8,570 bases of DNA from an uncultured Lacibacter sp. (GTDB lineage: Bacteria; Bacteroidota; Bacteroidia; Chitinophagales; Chitinophagaceae): positions 1 to 8,570 of the forward strand of contig NZ_CAMLGT010000165.1 in assembly GCF_946479605.1 (NCBI RefSeq). Reading direction: 5' to 3'. The notes beneath the pieces are model-generated. The model made no database searches. It was not told the origin of the DNA and was given only the letters and a program-made list of their open reading frames with translations. Shown here in pieces: positions 1 to 6,064 of this stretch; within the stretch, counting starts at the first letter, position 1, and each line of letters starts with the position of its first letter. A program made the position numbers and the translations under genes.

Positions 1-64
1 CCGACATACCACGTACCACGGTGGTCTGCTGCCTGATCCAGAATGGCCAGATCCATATAATTAC
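1..64. other. Unassigned edge segment downstream of the DUF420 gene
   Basis: This is the stretch past the stop codon of the DUF420 gene, cut by the window edge. On the minus strand an ATG at 54-56, 8 nt after that stop, opens a frame that runs off the edge (starts MDLAILDQAADHRG). A second minus ATG lies at 5-7 in another frame. On the plus strand two frames enter from the edge and stop at 66-68 and 89-91, so the tail of a convergent gene is equally possible. None of these fragments resembles a family I recognise, and the segment is too short to choose. No terminator with a T-run is visible here, so the operon may continue. Confidence 0.3.
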
Positions 65-640
65 TTAACTGTAATAAGGGCTTATCATTAAAAAAACGAT
101 CACACCTGTAACAGCCACATAAAACCATAATGGCCATGTAATGCGTGCAAGTTTTTTGTGTTTATGAAACTCTGCTGTTAAGCCCCTATATGCTGTAAAA
201 AGAATAAATGGAAGGATCAACCCTGCCAGTATGATATGTGTAATGAGTATAAAATAATACACCAGCTTAATAAGACCCGAACCTCCATAAGTTGTTTCGC
301 CTGTAAATAAATGATGGCAGATGTATGAGACAAGGAACAACACAGAAAAACCAATTGCCCACATCATCAGTTTCTTGTGAGTACGGTAACGTTTGTCTTT
401 TACGGCAAACAAAGCTCCAAGCAGCAGTAATGCAACAAATGTGTTGATCAATGCATTGAGCCTTGCAAAAATATGTTTGTCGAATCCAAGGTTTACATTC
501 AATTCTACACGGCTCAAAAAAGCAACGGCTGCAAATACAATAATACTTACTGCAAAAATGAGAATGTAAGCCAGCTTATCATTTTTTTCAATTGAAGGAG
601 GTAAGGCCTTTCCACGTCTGTGTTGATTACTGTACGACAT
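65..640 (-). CDS. DUF420 membrane protein, CtaM/YozB-like oxidase assembly factor
   Basis: A 191-residue integral membrane protein with five predicted helices at about residues 23-43, 58-79, 91-110, 126-149 and 167-187, after a short charged N-terminus. Histidines lie in or beside the helices (H88, H109/H110, H135, H159, H161), the pattern of the DUF420 family. The best-studied members, Bacillus YozB and Staphylococcus CtaM, are needed for a functional aa3/caa3-type oxidase, with a proposed role in maturation of the heme-copper centre; the biochemical activity is not settled. Position supports that role: it follows SCO by only 20 nt at the end of a cox operon, so the two are probably co-transcribed. 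The start is the ATG at 638-640 and the stop is TAA. The family call is firm; the assembly role is transferred from homologs. Confidence 0.85.
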   Translation of the reverse strand: MSYSNQHRRGKALPPSIEKNDKLAYILIFAVSIIVFAAVAFLSRVELNVNLGFDKHIFARLNALINTFVALLLLGALFAVKDKRYRTHKKLMMWAIGFSVLFLVSYICHHLFTGETTYGGSGLIKLVYYFILITHIILAGLILPFILFTAYRGLTAEFHKHKKLARITWPLWFYVAVTGVIVFLMISPYYS

Positions 641-660
641 ATCTGTTATCTTAACACTTA

Positions 661-1359
661 TTATTTTCGAAATAGATTTCGTTTTTTCTTTTTGTCTTTT
701 TCTAAGAACAGCAAGCCAATATCTCTTGCCATCTTCGCCATAGCCACTGTATCGGTTCCGTCATACCATCCACGTATCACCCGGTCTTTATCCAGCAGGT
801 AAAGTTTGTTTGTGTGCAGAAACGCTGTATCTACTTCTCCTCCGTCAATGGTTGCTGCCTTAAACTCATCGTAAGCAAGTTTATAAATAGTTTGTTTGTC
901 GCCTGTAAGAAACCACCAGTTGCTATGACGCACCTTGTATTTATCCGCATAGCGTTTTAATGCTTCTACGCTGTCTCTTGCCGGATCAACTGTTAATGAA
1001 ATAAAATGCACCAGCGAATCTGTTTTTAGAAATGCATCCTGCATCTTTTTCATATTACGTGTAAGCGTGGGACATGGATTTGGACAACGAGTAAAAAAAT
1101 AATCAACCACCAATATCTTTCCTTTAAGTGAGTCGGCACTTACAGTCTGTCCAAGCTGGTTTGTAAATGTAAAGTTGGCTACTTTATGCCACACAGTATC
1201 TTTTACAAGCTTACCTTTTTCCGTTTTTTCTACTACTGTATCAAAAAAATAACGGCGGGGCATATTCACCGCATCTTCACTGCTATACTTAACAATGAGA
1301 TAAGCTGCTACGGGAATACCTACAGCAACCAGCAATCCGAGAATTCCTTTTTTGCTCAT
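661..1359 (-). CDS. sco: SCO1/SenC family copper chaperone for oxidase CuA assembly
   Basis: A 232-residue membrane-anchored thioredoxin-fold protein. One N-terminal helix (about 5-22) anchors it, leaving the fold in the periplasm. The copper-binding set of SCO proteins is complete: C92 and C96 in TRCPNPCPTLTR and H182 in FLHTNKLYLLD. The SLTVDPARDS segment (121-130) is also typical. In this family the two Cys and the His bind copper and/or reduce the CuA cysteines of subunit II, so the likely client is the CoxB encoded upstream. The C-terminus is strongly basic (KDKKKKRNLFRK). The start is the ATG at 1357-1359. It lies 19 nt beyond the T-run of an apparent terminator, so expression may depend on readthrough. 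A four-codon reading frame (ATG at 1368-1370) ends with a TGA that overlaps this start as ATGA, which would permit translational coupling. Confidence 0.93.
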   Translation of the reverse strand: MSKKGILGLLVAVGIPVAAYLIVKYSSEDAVNMPRRYFFDTVVEKTEKGKLVKDTVWHKVANFTFTNQLGQTVSADSLKGKILVVDYFFTRCPNPCPTLTRNMKKMQDAFLKTDSLVHFISLTVDPARDSVEALKRYADKYKVRHSNWWFLTGDKQTIYKLAYDEFKAATIDGGEVDTAFLHTNKLYLLDKDRVIRGWYDGTDTVAMAKMARDIGLLFLEKDKKKKRNLFRK

Positions 1360-1378
1360 ACACGTTTCATTCGCTGCT

Positions 1379-1421
1379 AAAAAAATCGTCCCGATACTCC
1401 AACAAAGGAAAACCGGGACGA
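1379..1421 (-). terminator. Rho-independent terminator or attenuator between the subunit IV gene and SCO
   Basis: On the minus strand TCGTCCCG (1421-1414) and CGGGACGA (1393-1386) form a perfect 8-bp GC-rich stem. The 20-nt loop can hold a short inner TCC/GGA stem. The 3' arm is followed at once by seven T residues (1385-1379). This is the classical layout of an intrinsic terminator for minus-strand transcription; the plus-strand side has no T-run, so it is not bidirectional. It lies 20 nt past the stop of the subunit IV gene and 19 nt before the SCO start, which leaves no room for a promoter between them. Partial termination that lowers SCO and DUF420 expression relative to the oxidase subunits is the simplest reading. 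The structure is directly visible; its strength is inferred. Confidence 0.8.
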
Positions 1422-1441
1422 ATATGAATCAACTATAAAAA

Positions 1442-1888
1442 TCACTTCAATCCGCCTTCATGCGTACTGCCATGAGCCGGTGCGGTTTGTTCGTATTTCA
1501 CCGGATCTTTCGGACGGTATTCATTACGAAGATCTTTCCATGAAATACCATCCCACAAAAATGCGATGATGAACCAGATGAATAATGCAAGAGGCACTAC
1601 AATTGTCATGACCATATTCCTGATCTCATCACCAAGATGCATAAAGATAGATACGATAAAGAATGCTTTTGCTAATGAAAGGATAATAATGATTCCCTTC
1701 AGGAAATTTACAAGTCCATGACTGTAATCGCCACCACTGTGCATTTTGTAGATCCAGTAACCTAATGCCAGTTCCACAATCGTTAAAACAGAGAGAATAA
1801 TGGTTGTTTTCCAAATCCGTTTTTTCGAATCGTCAGTTGGTGCGCCGTGCGGAATCGTTACTTCTCCTCCAAATGTTTGATGTTCCAT
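1442..1888 (-). CDS. Cytochrome c oxidase subunit IV family protein (prokaryotic COX4/CyoD-like)
   Basis: A 148-residue membrane protein with three helices at about 27-46, 60-84 and 92-112. The second helix ends in AKAFFIVSIFMHL, matching the conserved '(F/Y)FMHL' end of the prokaryotic subunit IV family. The C-terminal tail (113-148) is hydrophilic and carries several charged residues and two histidines. Subunit IV is a small accessory subunit that packs against the oxidase core and supports assembly or stability; it holds no cofactor. It lies 37 nt downstream of the second coxC gene, in the usual place after subunit III. It is the last gene before the internal terminator. The start is the ATG at 1886-1888 and the stop is TGA. 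Sequence conservation is low in this family, so the call rests on topology, the FMHL motif and position. Confidence 0.85.
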   Translation of the reverse strand: MEHQTFGGEVTIPHGAPTDDSKKRIWKTTIILSVLTIVELALGYWIYKMHSGGDYSHGLVNFLKGIIIILSLAKAFFIVSIFMHLGDEIRNMVMTIVVPLALFIWFIIAFLWDGISWKDLRNEYRPKDPVKYEQTAPAHGSTHEGGLK

Positions 1889-1925
1889 ATATAAATTATT
1901 TCAGAATGATAGTTGTTGAATACGG

Positions 1926-2597
1926 TTAAACAAGATAGAAGAATAAGAATACAAAGACCCAAACCAGATCTACAAAGTGCCAGTACAATCCTACTTTTTC
2001 GATCATGAGATAATGACCTCTTCTTTCAAACACACCACGCCATGCCATGATGGTTACAATGATATTGATTACCACACCTGAGAATACGTGGAAACCGTGG
2101 AAACCGGTAATAGTAAAAAAGAAGTTAGAGAAGTTGGTTGATGCAACTGTTCCATCTGCATTTGGAAAAGGATTACGACCCCACCATGCGCCTTCGTGAT
2201 GTAAGTGTGCCCATTCCCAAGCCTGGCAACTTAAGAAAGCTAACCCACCAATAATGGTCCAGATCATCCATTTAATAACACCTTTCTTATTTCCATGATG
2301 ACCTTCATGTACCGCCAACACCATTGTAACCGAACTTACAATGAGGATAAACGTCATTAAACTCACAAACAACAACGGCATTCCGCTACCTAAGAAAGGA
2401 AAAGATTGAAACACAAAGTTTGGATCGGGCCATGATGGGCTCGATACACGTACTGTACCGTACGCAATCAAAAATGCGCCGAAAGTAAACGCATCACTCA
2501 TTAAGAAATACCACATCATCAACTTGCCATACTCCACATTGAAGGGGCTTTTACCACCACTCCACCATTTTGTGTTTGCTGCTACTGTTTGTGCCAT
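1926..2597 (-). CDS. coxC: Cytochrome c oxidase subunit III, second paralog (223 aa)
   Basis: A five-helix subunit III (helices about 25-47, 73-97, 108-128, 156-186, 203-222). It corresponds to helices III-VII of the seven-helix mitochondrial protein. The signature blocks are TGFHGFHVFSG (164-174) and GLYWHFVDLVWVF (203-215). In the first helix, SDAFTFGAF aligns with the SEVMFF block of classical subunit III, so D35 sits where the conserved Glu (bovine E90) is found. A hydrophilic, Trp/His-rich loop at about 127-155 is longer than in the preceding paralog. Subunit III binds lipid and supports proton uptake and long-term stability of the catalytic subunit. The gene lies 33 nt after the other coxC, so a tandem duplication followed by divergence is likely. 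The start is the ATG at 2595-2597, preceded by an A-rich leader without a Shine-Dalgarno site. Confidence 0.92.
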   Translation of the reverse strand: MAQTVAANTKWWSGGKSPFNVEYGKLMMWYFLMSDAFTFGAFLIAYGTVRVSSPSWPDPNFVFQSFPFLGSGMPLLFVSLMTFILIVSSVTMVLAVHEGHHGNKKGVIKWMIWTIIGGLAFLSCQAWEWAHLHHEGAWWGRNPFPNADGTVASTNFSNFFFTITGFHGFHVFSGVVINIIVTIMAWRGVFERRGHYLMIEKVGLYWHFVDLVWVFVFLFFYLV

Positions 2598-2630
2598 TTA
2601 TCAGTTTTTAATTGTTCTCAATTTTTAAAA

Positions 2631-3200
2631 TCAGGATACCAGTAAGAAAAATACAAACAGGTAAATCCATAAAAGATCAACAAAGTGCCAATACAAACCG
2701 GTTGTTTCAACAGGGGTTGAGCCGTAAAACTTTGTTTTGGTATTATACGCACGGAAGAATAAAACCACCAATGCTATAATGCCACCCAGCACATGCAATG
2801 CATGCACACCGGTAATAATATAAAAGAACGAACCTGCTACGCTTTCACTGAAAGTGATTTTGCTTGCCCACAACTCAGAAAATCCAATGAACTGCGTGGC
2901 CACAAAACCAAGTCCCAGCAAAGCGGTTATTGTTATCAGTAAGCGGTACTTTGCCATTTCTCTTGCAGCCATTGCTCTTTGTGCGAGATAAACGGTAGCA
3001 CTGCTCACTAAAATGATTGCTGTTGATAAGAAAAAGATCTTAGGCATTTGCACAGGTTCCCACCCCGCCTGATTACTCTTAACAATGTATGCACTGGTAA
3101 ACCCTGCAAACATCATTGTAATACTTCCTATTGCAACCCACAATGTGAATTTGTGCGGGTGCATTTTTTGTTGCTGTTCACTGCTCATAACCTTCTCCAT
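2631..3200 (-). CDS. coxC: Cytochrome c oxidase subunit III, first paralog (189 aa)
   Basis: A short five-helix subunit III (helices about 18-40, 53-75, 86-106, 123-149, 168-188), lacking the first two helices of the mitochondrial form. TGVHALHVLGG (130-140) and GLYWHFVDLLWIY (168-180) are diagnostic. In the first helix, GSITMMFAGF replaces the classical SEVMFFAGF block, so the conserved acidic residue (bovine E90) is I27. The neighbouring paralog keeps an Asp at that place, which suggests that the two have specialised. The start is uncertain: ATG at 3198-3200 gives MEKVMSSEQQ, while ATG at 3186-3188 gives MSSEQQ. The GGAGAAGG run lies only 2 nt before the second ATG, too close for a normal ribosome binding site, so it does not decide the matter. 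The gene follows ctaB by 48 nt. Confidence 0.9.
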   Translation of the reverse strand: MEKVMSSEQQQKMHPHKFTLWVAIGSITMMFAGFTSAYIVKSNQAGWEPVQMPKIFFLSTAIILVSSATVYLAQRAMAAREMAKYRLLITITALLGLGFVATQFIGFSELWASKITFSESVAGSFFYIITGVHALHVLGGIIALVVLFFRAYNTKTKFYGSTPVETTGLYWHFVDLLWIYLFVFFLLVS

Positions 3201-3248
3201 CTTTCAAACGCTTTTATCATTACTGCCTGTTGGCAGATTCATTTATAA

Positions 3249-4172
3249 TTATTGCTGTGCAAGTTTATCGGCGAGCAAGGCCAGCAATACAATTGGTAAA
3301 TAAATGTAACTGCTGAACATTACTCTTCTTGCACTCTTTACATCCATATTGATATATAACCTCACACACTGCATCAACATAAACAAGTTAGCTGCCACCA
3401 AAATCCACATGCTTACCACACCACTCATTTCAAAATAGTACGGAAGCATACCCACAGGTATCATCAACAAAGAATAGATCACTGTTTGAACGGCTGTAAA
3501 TTTAGTTGGCCCCTGTTGCGAAGGCAGCAGTTTAAATCCTGCTTTACTGTAATCGGTATGTGCCACCCATGCAATAGCCCAGAAGTGAGGAAACTGCCAA
3601 AGGAACTGGATAGCAAATAATATCCAGCCACCGGTCCATGAAAAATTTTCACCACTTTCAGGATAAGCAGCTGCCCAACCAATTAAGCAAGGCAGTGCGC
3701 CGGGTATACCACCCACAAGTACGGCAATGGAGTTTACTTTCTTTAACGGCGTATAAACAAACCCGTAAATAAACAAACTCAGCAATGCAAGCCCTGCAGC
3801 ATACCAACTGAAATACAACCCTAAAATCAAAGAACCAACGATTGCTGCAATGAATGCAAATACTGTTGCTTCCTGCACACTCATTCTTCCACTTGCAACA
3901 GGCCTGTTGCCTGTACGTTTCATTACAGCATCTGTATCTTTTTCTGTTATCTGGTTTACTGCATTGGCGCTGCCTGTTACCAGCAGGCCTCCGAGCAACA
4001 ATAACAGAATACTTACAAAATCATACTCCACTACATTGGGTGCAAGCATGTAAGAAATTACACTGCTGAACACCACGGTAAAACTGAGCGTAAACTTGAT
4101 GAGTTGTTTATAATCATCGATCTTACCCATCAAACCCGTCTTCTCCTTTTTATCTTCCCGTTTACTGCTCAA
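3249..4172 (-). CDS. ctaB: Protoheme IX farnesyltransferase (heme O synthase)
   Basis: A UbiA-superfamily prenyltransferase that joins farnesyl to heme B to give heme O, the precursor of heme A in the aa3 oxidase encoded here. First Asp-rich motif: N73 QITEKDTDAVMKRTGNRPV, with E77, D79 and D81; E77 stands where many homologs have Asp. The YTPLKK motif (140-145) with the following Gly/Pro-rich GGIPGALP, and the second acidic region HTDYSKAGFKLLP (205-217), complete the active-site pattern. About eight to nine helices span the rest. The start is unusual: the longest frame begins with TTG at 4170-4172, and an in-frame TAA lies 9 nt upstream, so no upstream ATG is possible. The first in-frame ATG is at 4128-4130 (M15, giving 293 aa), behind an AAGGAG at 4143-4148. 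Both starts keep all motifs; the first 14 residues are charged and dispensable. Heme A synthase (ctaA) is not in this window. Confidence 0.93.
   Translation of the reverse strand: MSSKREDKKEKTGLMGKIDDYKQLIKFTLSFTVVFSSVISYMLAPNVVEYDFVSILLLLLGGLLVTGSANAVNQITEKDTDAVMKRTGNRPVASGRMSVQEATVFAFIAAIVGSLILGLYFSWYAAGLALLSLFIYGFVYTPLKKVNSIAVLVGGIPGALPCLIGWAAAYPESGENFSWTGGWILFAIQFLWQFPHFWAIAWVAHTDYSKAGFKLLPSQQGPTKFTAVQTVIYSLLMIPVGMLPYYFEMSGVVSMWILVAANLFMLMQCVRLYINMDVKSARRVMFSSYIYLPIVLLALLADKLAQQ
4143..4148 (-). promoter_or_regulatory. Possible ribosome binding site (AAGGAG) for the ATG start of ctaB
   Basis: Minus-strand AAGGAG ends 12 nt before the in-frame ATG at 4128-4130. It is a perfect Shine-Dalgarno core, though the spacing is longer than usual. 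Genes of this phylum often do not use such sites, and the same bases would encode Lys-Glu if translation starts at the upstream TTG, so the match may be accidental. It is listed because it bears on which ctaB start is real. Confidence 0.3.
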
Positions 4173-4214
4173 TTTGTTTTATGTAATGACATGGATGTTC
4201 CCATGCCTGTTCAA

Positions 4215-6029
4215 TTAATGTTTGCTTTCATCTGCACTAACTGGAACTGTTTGTGCAATATGATCATGTCCGTCTTTACCATAATCGTAAGCCCAACGGT
4301 GTACCTCAGGAATTTCACCTGTCCAGTTACCGTGACCAGGATTGATTGGTGTGGTCCATTCCAGCGTATTTGCTCCCCACGGATTTAATGTGGTTACTTT
4401 TCTTCCTTTCCAAATGCTGTAGAAGAAGTTAAAGATGAACAGTATTTGTACCAGGAATACAATGATGGCAACAATGCTGATGAATTTATTCAGCTCACCA
4501 AAATGCTTAAATGATTCCCAGATATCGTATTTGTAATAACGACGTGGCATGCCGGCTAACCCTTCGTAGTGCATTGGCCAGAAGATGAGGTACGCACCAA
4601 CCATTGTTACCCAGAAGTGAATATAGCCAAGTGTGTTGTTAAGATAACGGCCATACATTTTGGGATACCAATGATAGATACCCGCAAACATACCGAACAT
4701 ACTTGCCACACCCATTACAATGTGGAAGTGCGCAATTACGAAATAAGTATCGTGCAGGTGAATATCCAATGCTGAGTTACCAAGGAAGATACCTGTTAAA
4801 CCACCAGAGATGAACAAGCTTACAAAACCTAATGCAAACAGCATAGCAGGTGTAAAGCGGATATTACCTCTCCAGATAGTGGTTAACCAGTTAAATACTT
4901 TGATGGCACTTGGTACAGCGATCAACAATGTTAATAACACAAAGAACGCACCAAGGAACGGATTGAGACCAGTTACAAACATGTGATGTGCCCATACAAG
5001 GAACGCCAGGATGGTGATTGCAAACAGTGAACCGATCATGGCCATATAACCGAAGATAGGTTTGCGGCTGTTTACCGATAAGATCTCTGAAGCCATACCC
5101 ATGGCCGGCAACAGGATAATGTATACTTCAGGGTGACCTAAAAACCAGAATAAGTGTTGGTAGAGAATTGCACTACCACCTTCATTTGGTAAGGCCTGTC
5201 CATTGATAAAGATATCGCTTAAGTAGAAGCTTGTTCCGAAATGACGATCGAAGATCAACAGGATGAAGCCTGAGAATAATACAGGGAATGATAATACGCC
5301 CAATACCGCTGTAAAGAAGAATGCCCAGATAGTGAGTGGCAAACGTGTCATGCTCATACCTTTTGTACGCATGTTCAATACAGTAGCAATGTAGTTCAAA
5401 CCACCAAGTAATGATGATACTACGAACAATGCCATTGATACCAGCCACAAGTCCATACCCACTTTAGAACCTGGTGATGCTTCGCCTAACGCACTCAACG
5501 GAGGATAAGCCGTCCAGCCACCACTGAAAGGTCCTGTTTGAACAAACAATGAAGAGAGCATAACAATACTGGCAACAAAGAAGAACCAGTAGGAGAGCAT
5601 ATTCATGAAAGGTGATGCCATATCACGTGCACCCACCTGCAAAGGAATAAGGAAGTTAGAGAAAGTACCACTTAAGCCCGCCGTTAATACGAAAAACACG
5701 AGCACAGTACCGTGCATGGTTACCAATGCATAATATGCCTCGGCCTGCAGCTGACCACCTTTTGCCCATTCGCCCAGCAATGTTTCCATCCAAGGGAATT
5801 TGGCATCGGGGAAACCTAATTGCAAACGGAAGATCACCGAGAACAAACCACCCACTAAAGCCCAAAACATACCAGTGATCAAAAACTGTTTAGCGATCGT
5901 TTTATGATCCTGGCTGAATACGTACTTCGTAAGGAAGGTCTCGTGATGATGACCATGATGCACTTCGTGATGCGTTTCATGCGGAACGCTTACGGTTGAA
6001 GAATGCCCATGTAATGTCTCGTTGCTCAT
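4215..6029 (-). CDS. coxA: Cytochrome c oxidase subunit I (aa3-type, A1 subfamily)
   Basis: The 604-residue catalytic subunit, with twelve helices between about 48 and 538. It reduces oxygen to water and pumps protons. Ligands are all present: heme a by H106 (in TMHGT) and H436; heme a3 by H434 (AHFHIVMG); CuB by H299, H348 and H349. Y303 in GHPEVY is the expected crosslinked Tyr. E301 in the same motif marks the A1 subfamily. The D-channel entrance D136 and N143 (RDMASPFMNM) and the K-channel K377 (VPSAIKVFNW) are kept, so proton pumping is expected. The N-terminal tail is very histidine-rich (ten His between residues 7 and 29), and the C-terminus after helix XII adds about 65 hydrophilic residues. 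The start is the ATG at 6027-6029, 35 nt after coxB. Identification is secure. Confidence 0.98.
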   Translation of the reverse strand: MSNETLHGHSSTVSVPHETHHEVHHGHHHETFLTKYVFSQDHKTIAKQFLITGMFWALVGGLFSVIFRLQLGFPDAKFPWMETLLGEWAKGGQLQAEAYYALVTMHGTVLVFFVLTAGLSGTFSNFLIPLQVGARDMASPFMNMLSYWFFFVASIVMLSSLFVQTGPFSGGWTAYPPLSALGEASPGSKVGMDLWLVSMALFVVSSLLGGLNYIATVLNMRTKGMSMTRLPLTIWAFFFTAVLGVLSFPVLFSGFILLIFDRHFGTSFYLSDIFINGQALPNEGGSAILYQHLFWFLGHPEVYIILLPAMGMASEILSVNSRKPIFGYMAMIGSLFAITILAFLVWAHHMFVTGLNPFLGAFFVLLTLLIAVPSAIKVFNWLTTIWRGNIRFTPAMLFALGFVSLFISGGLTGIFLGNSALDIHLHDTYFVIAHFHIVMGVASMFGMFAGIYHWYPKMYGRYLNNTLGYIHFWVTMVGAYLIFWPMHYEGLAGMPRRYYKYDIWESFKHFGELNKFISIVAIIVFLVQILFIFNFFYSIWKGRKVTTLNPWGANTLEWTTPINPGHGNWTGEIPEVHRWAYDYGKDGHDHIAQTVPVSADESKH

Positions 6030-6064
6030 ATTCTCTTGTTTATTCAGTTCGTTTGACGATACAA

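Noticed and set aside
8..24. ACCAC/GTGGT dyad near the left edge, possible operator or terminator
   Set aside because: The repeats are short with no following T-run, and may lie within coding sequence cut by the edge.
2610..2623. Inverted repeat AATTG-TTCT-CAATT between the two coxC genes
   Set aside because: Five A/T-rich pairs in an A/T-rich gap; such repeats are expected by chance.
3223..3236. Hairpin CTGCC-TGTT-GGCAG in the ctaB-coxC gap, a candidate terminator
   Set aside because: The stem is only 5 bp and neither strand has a T-run after it, so it is not an intrinsic terminator. It may be chance.
3204..3242. Twelve-codon minus-strand frame MNLPTGSNDKSV between ctaB and coxC
   Set aside because: It is in frame with coxC and ends two codons before it, but no ribosome binding site or recognisable leader-peptide pattern supports it.
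4190..4205. Hairpin CATGG-ATGTTC-CCATG in the coxA-ctaB gap
   Set aside because: A 5-bp stem with no T-run on the minus strand, too weak to call a regulatory structure.
4104..4388. 94-codon plus-strand open frame across the coxA 3' end and ctaB 5' end
   Set aside because: It is antisense to two well-supported genes, with Cys-rich, unrecognisable composition; the same holds for the other plus-strand frames over the cox genes.
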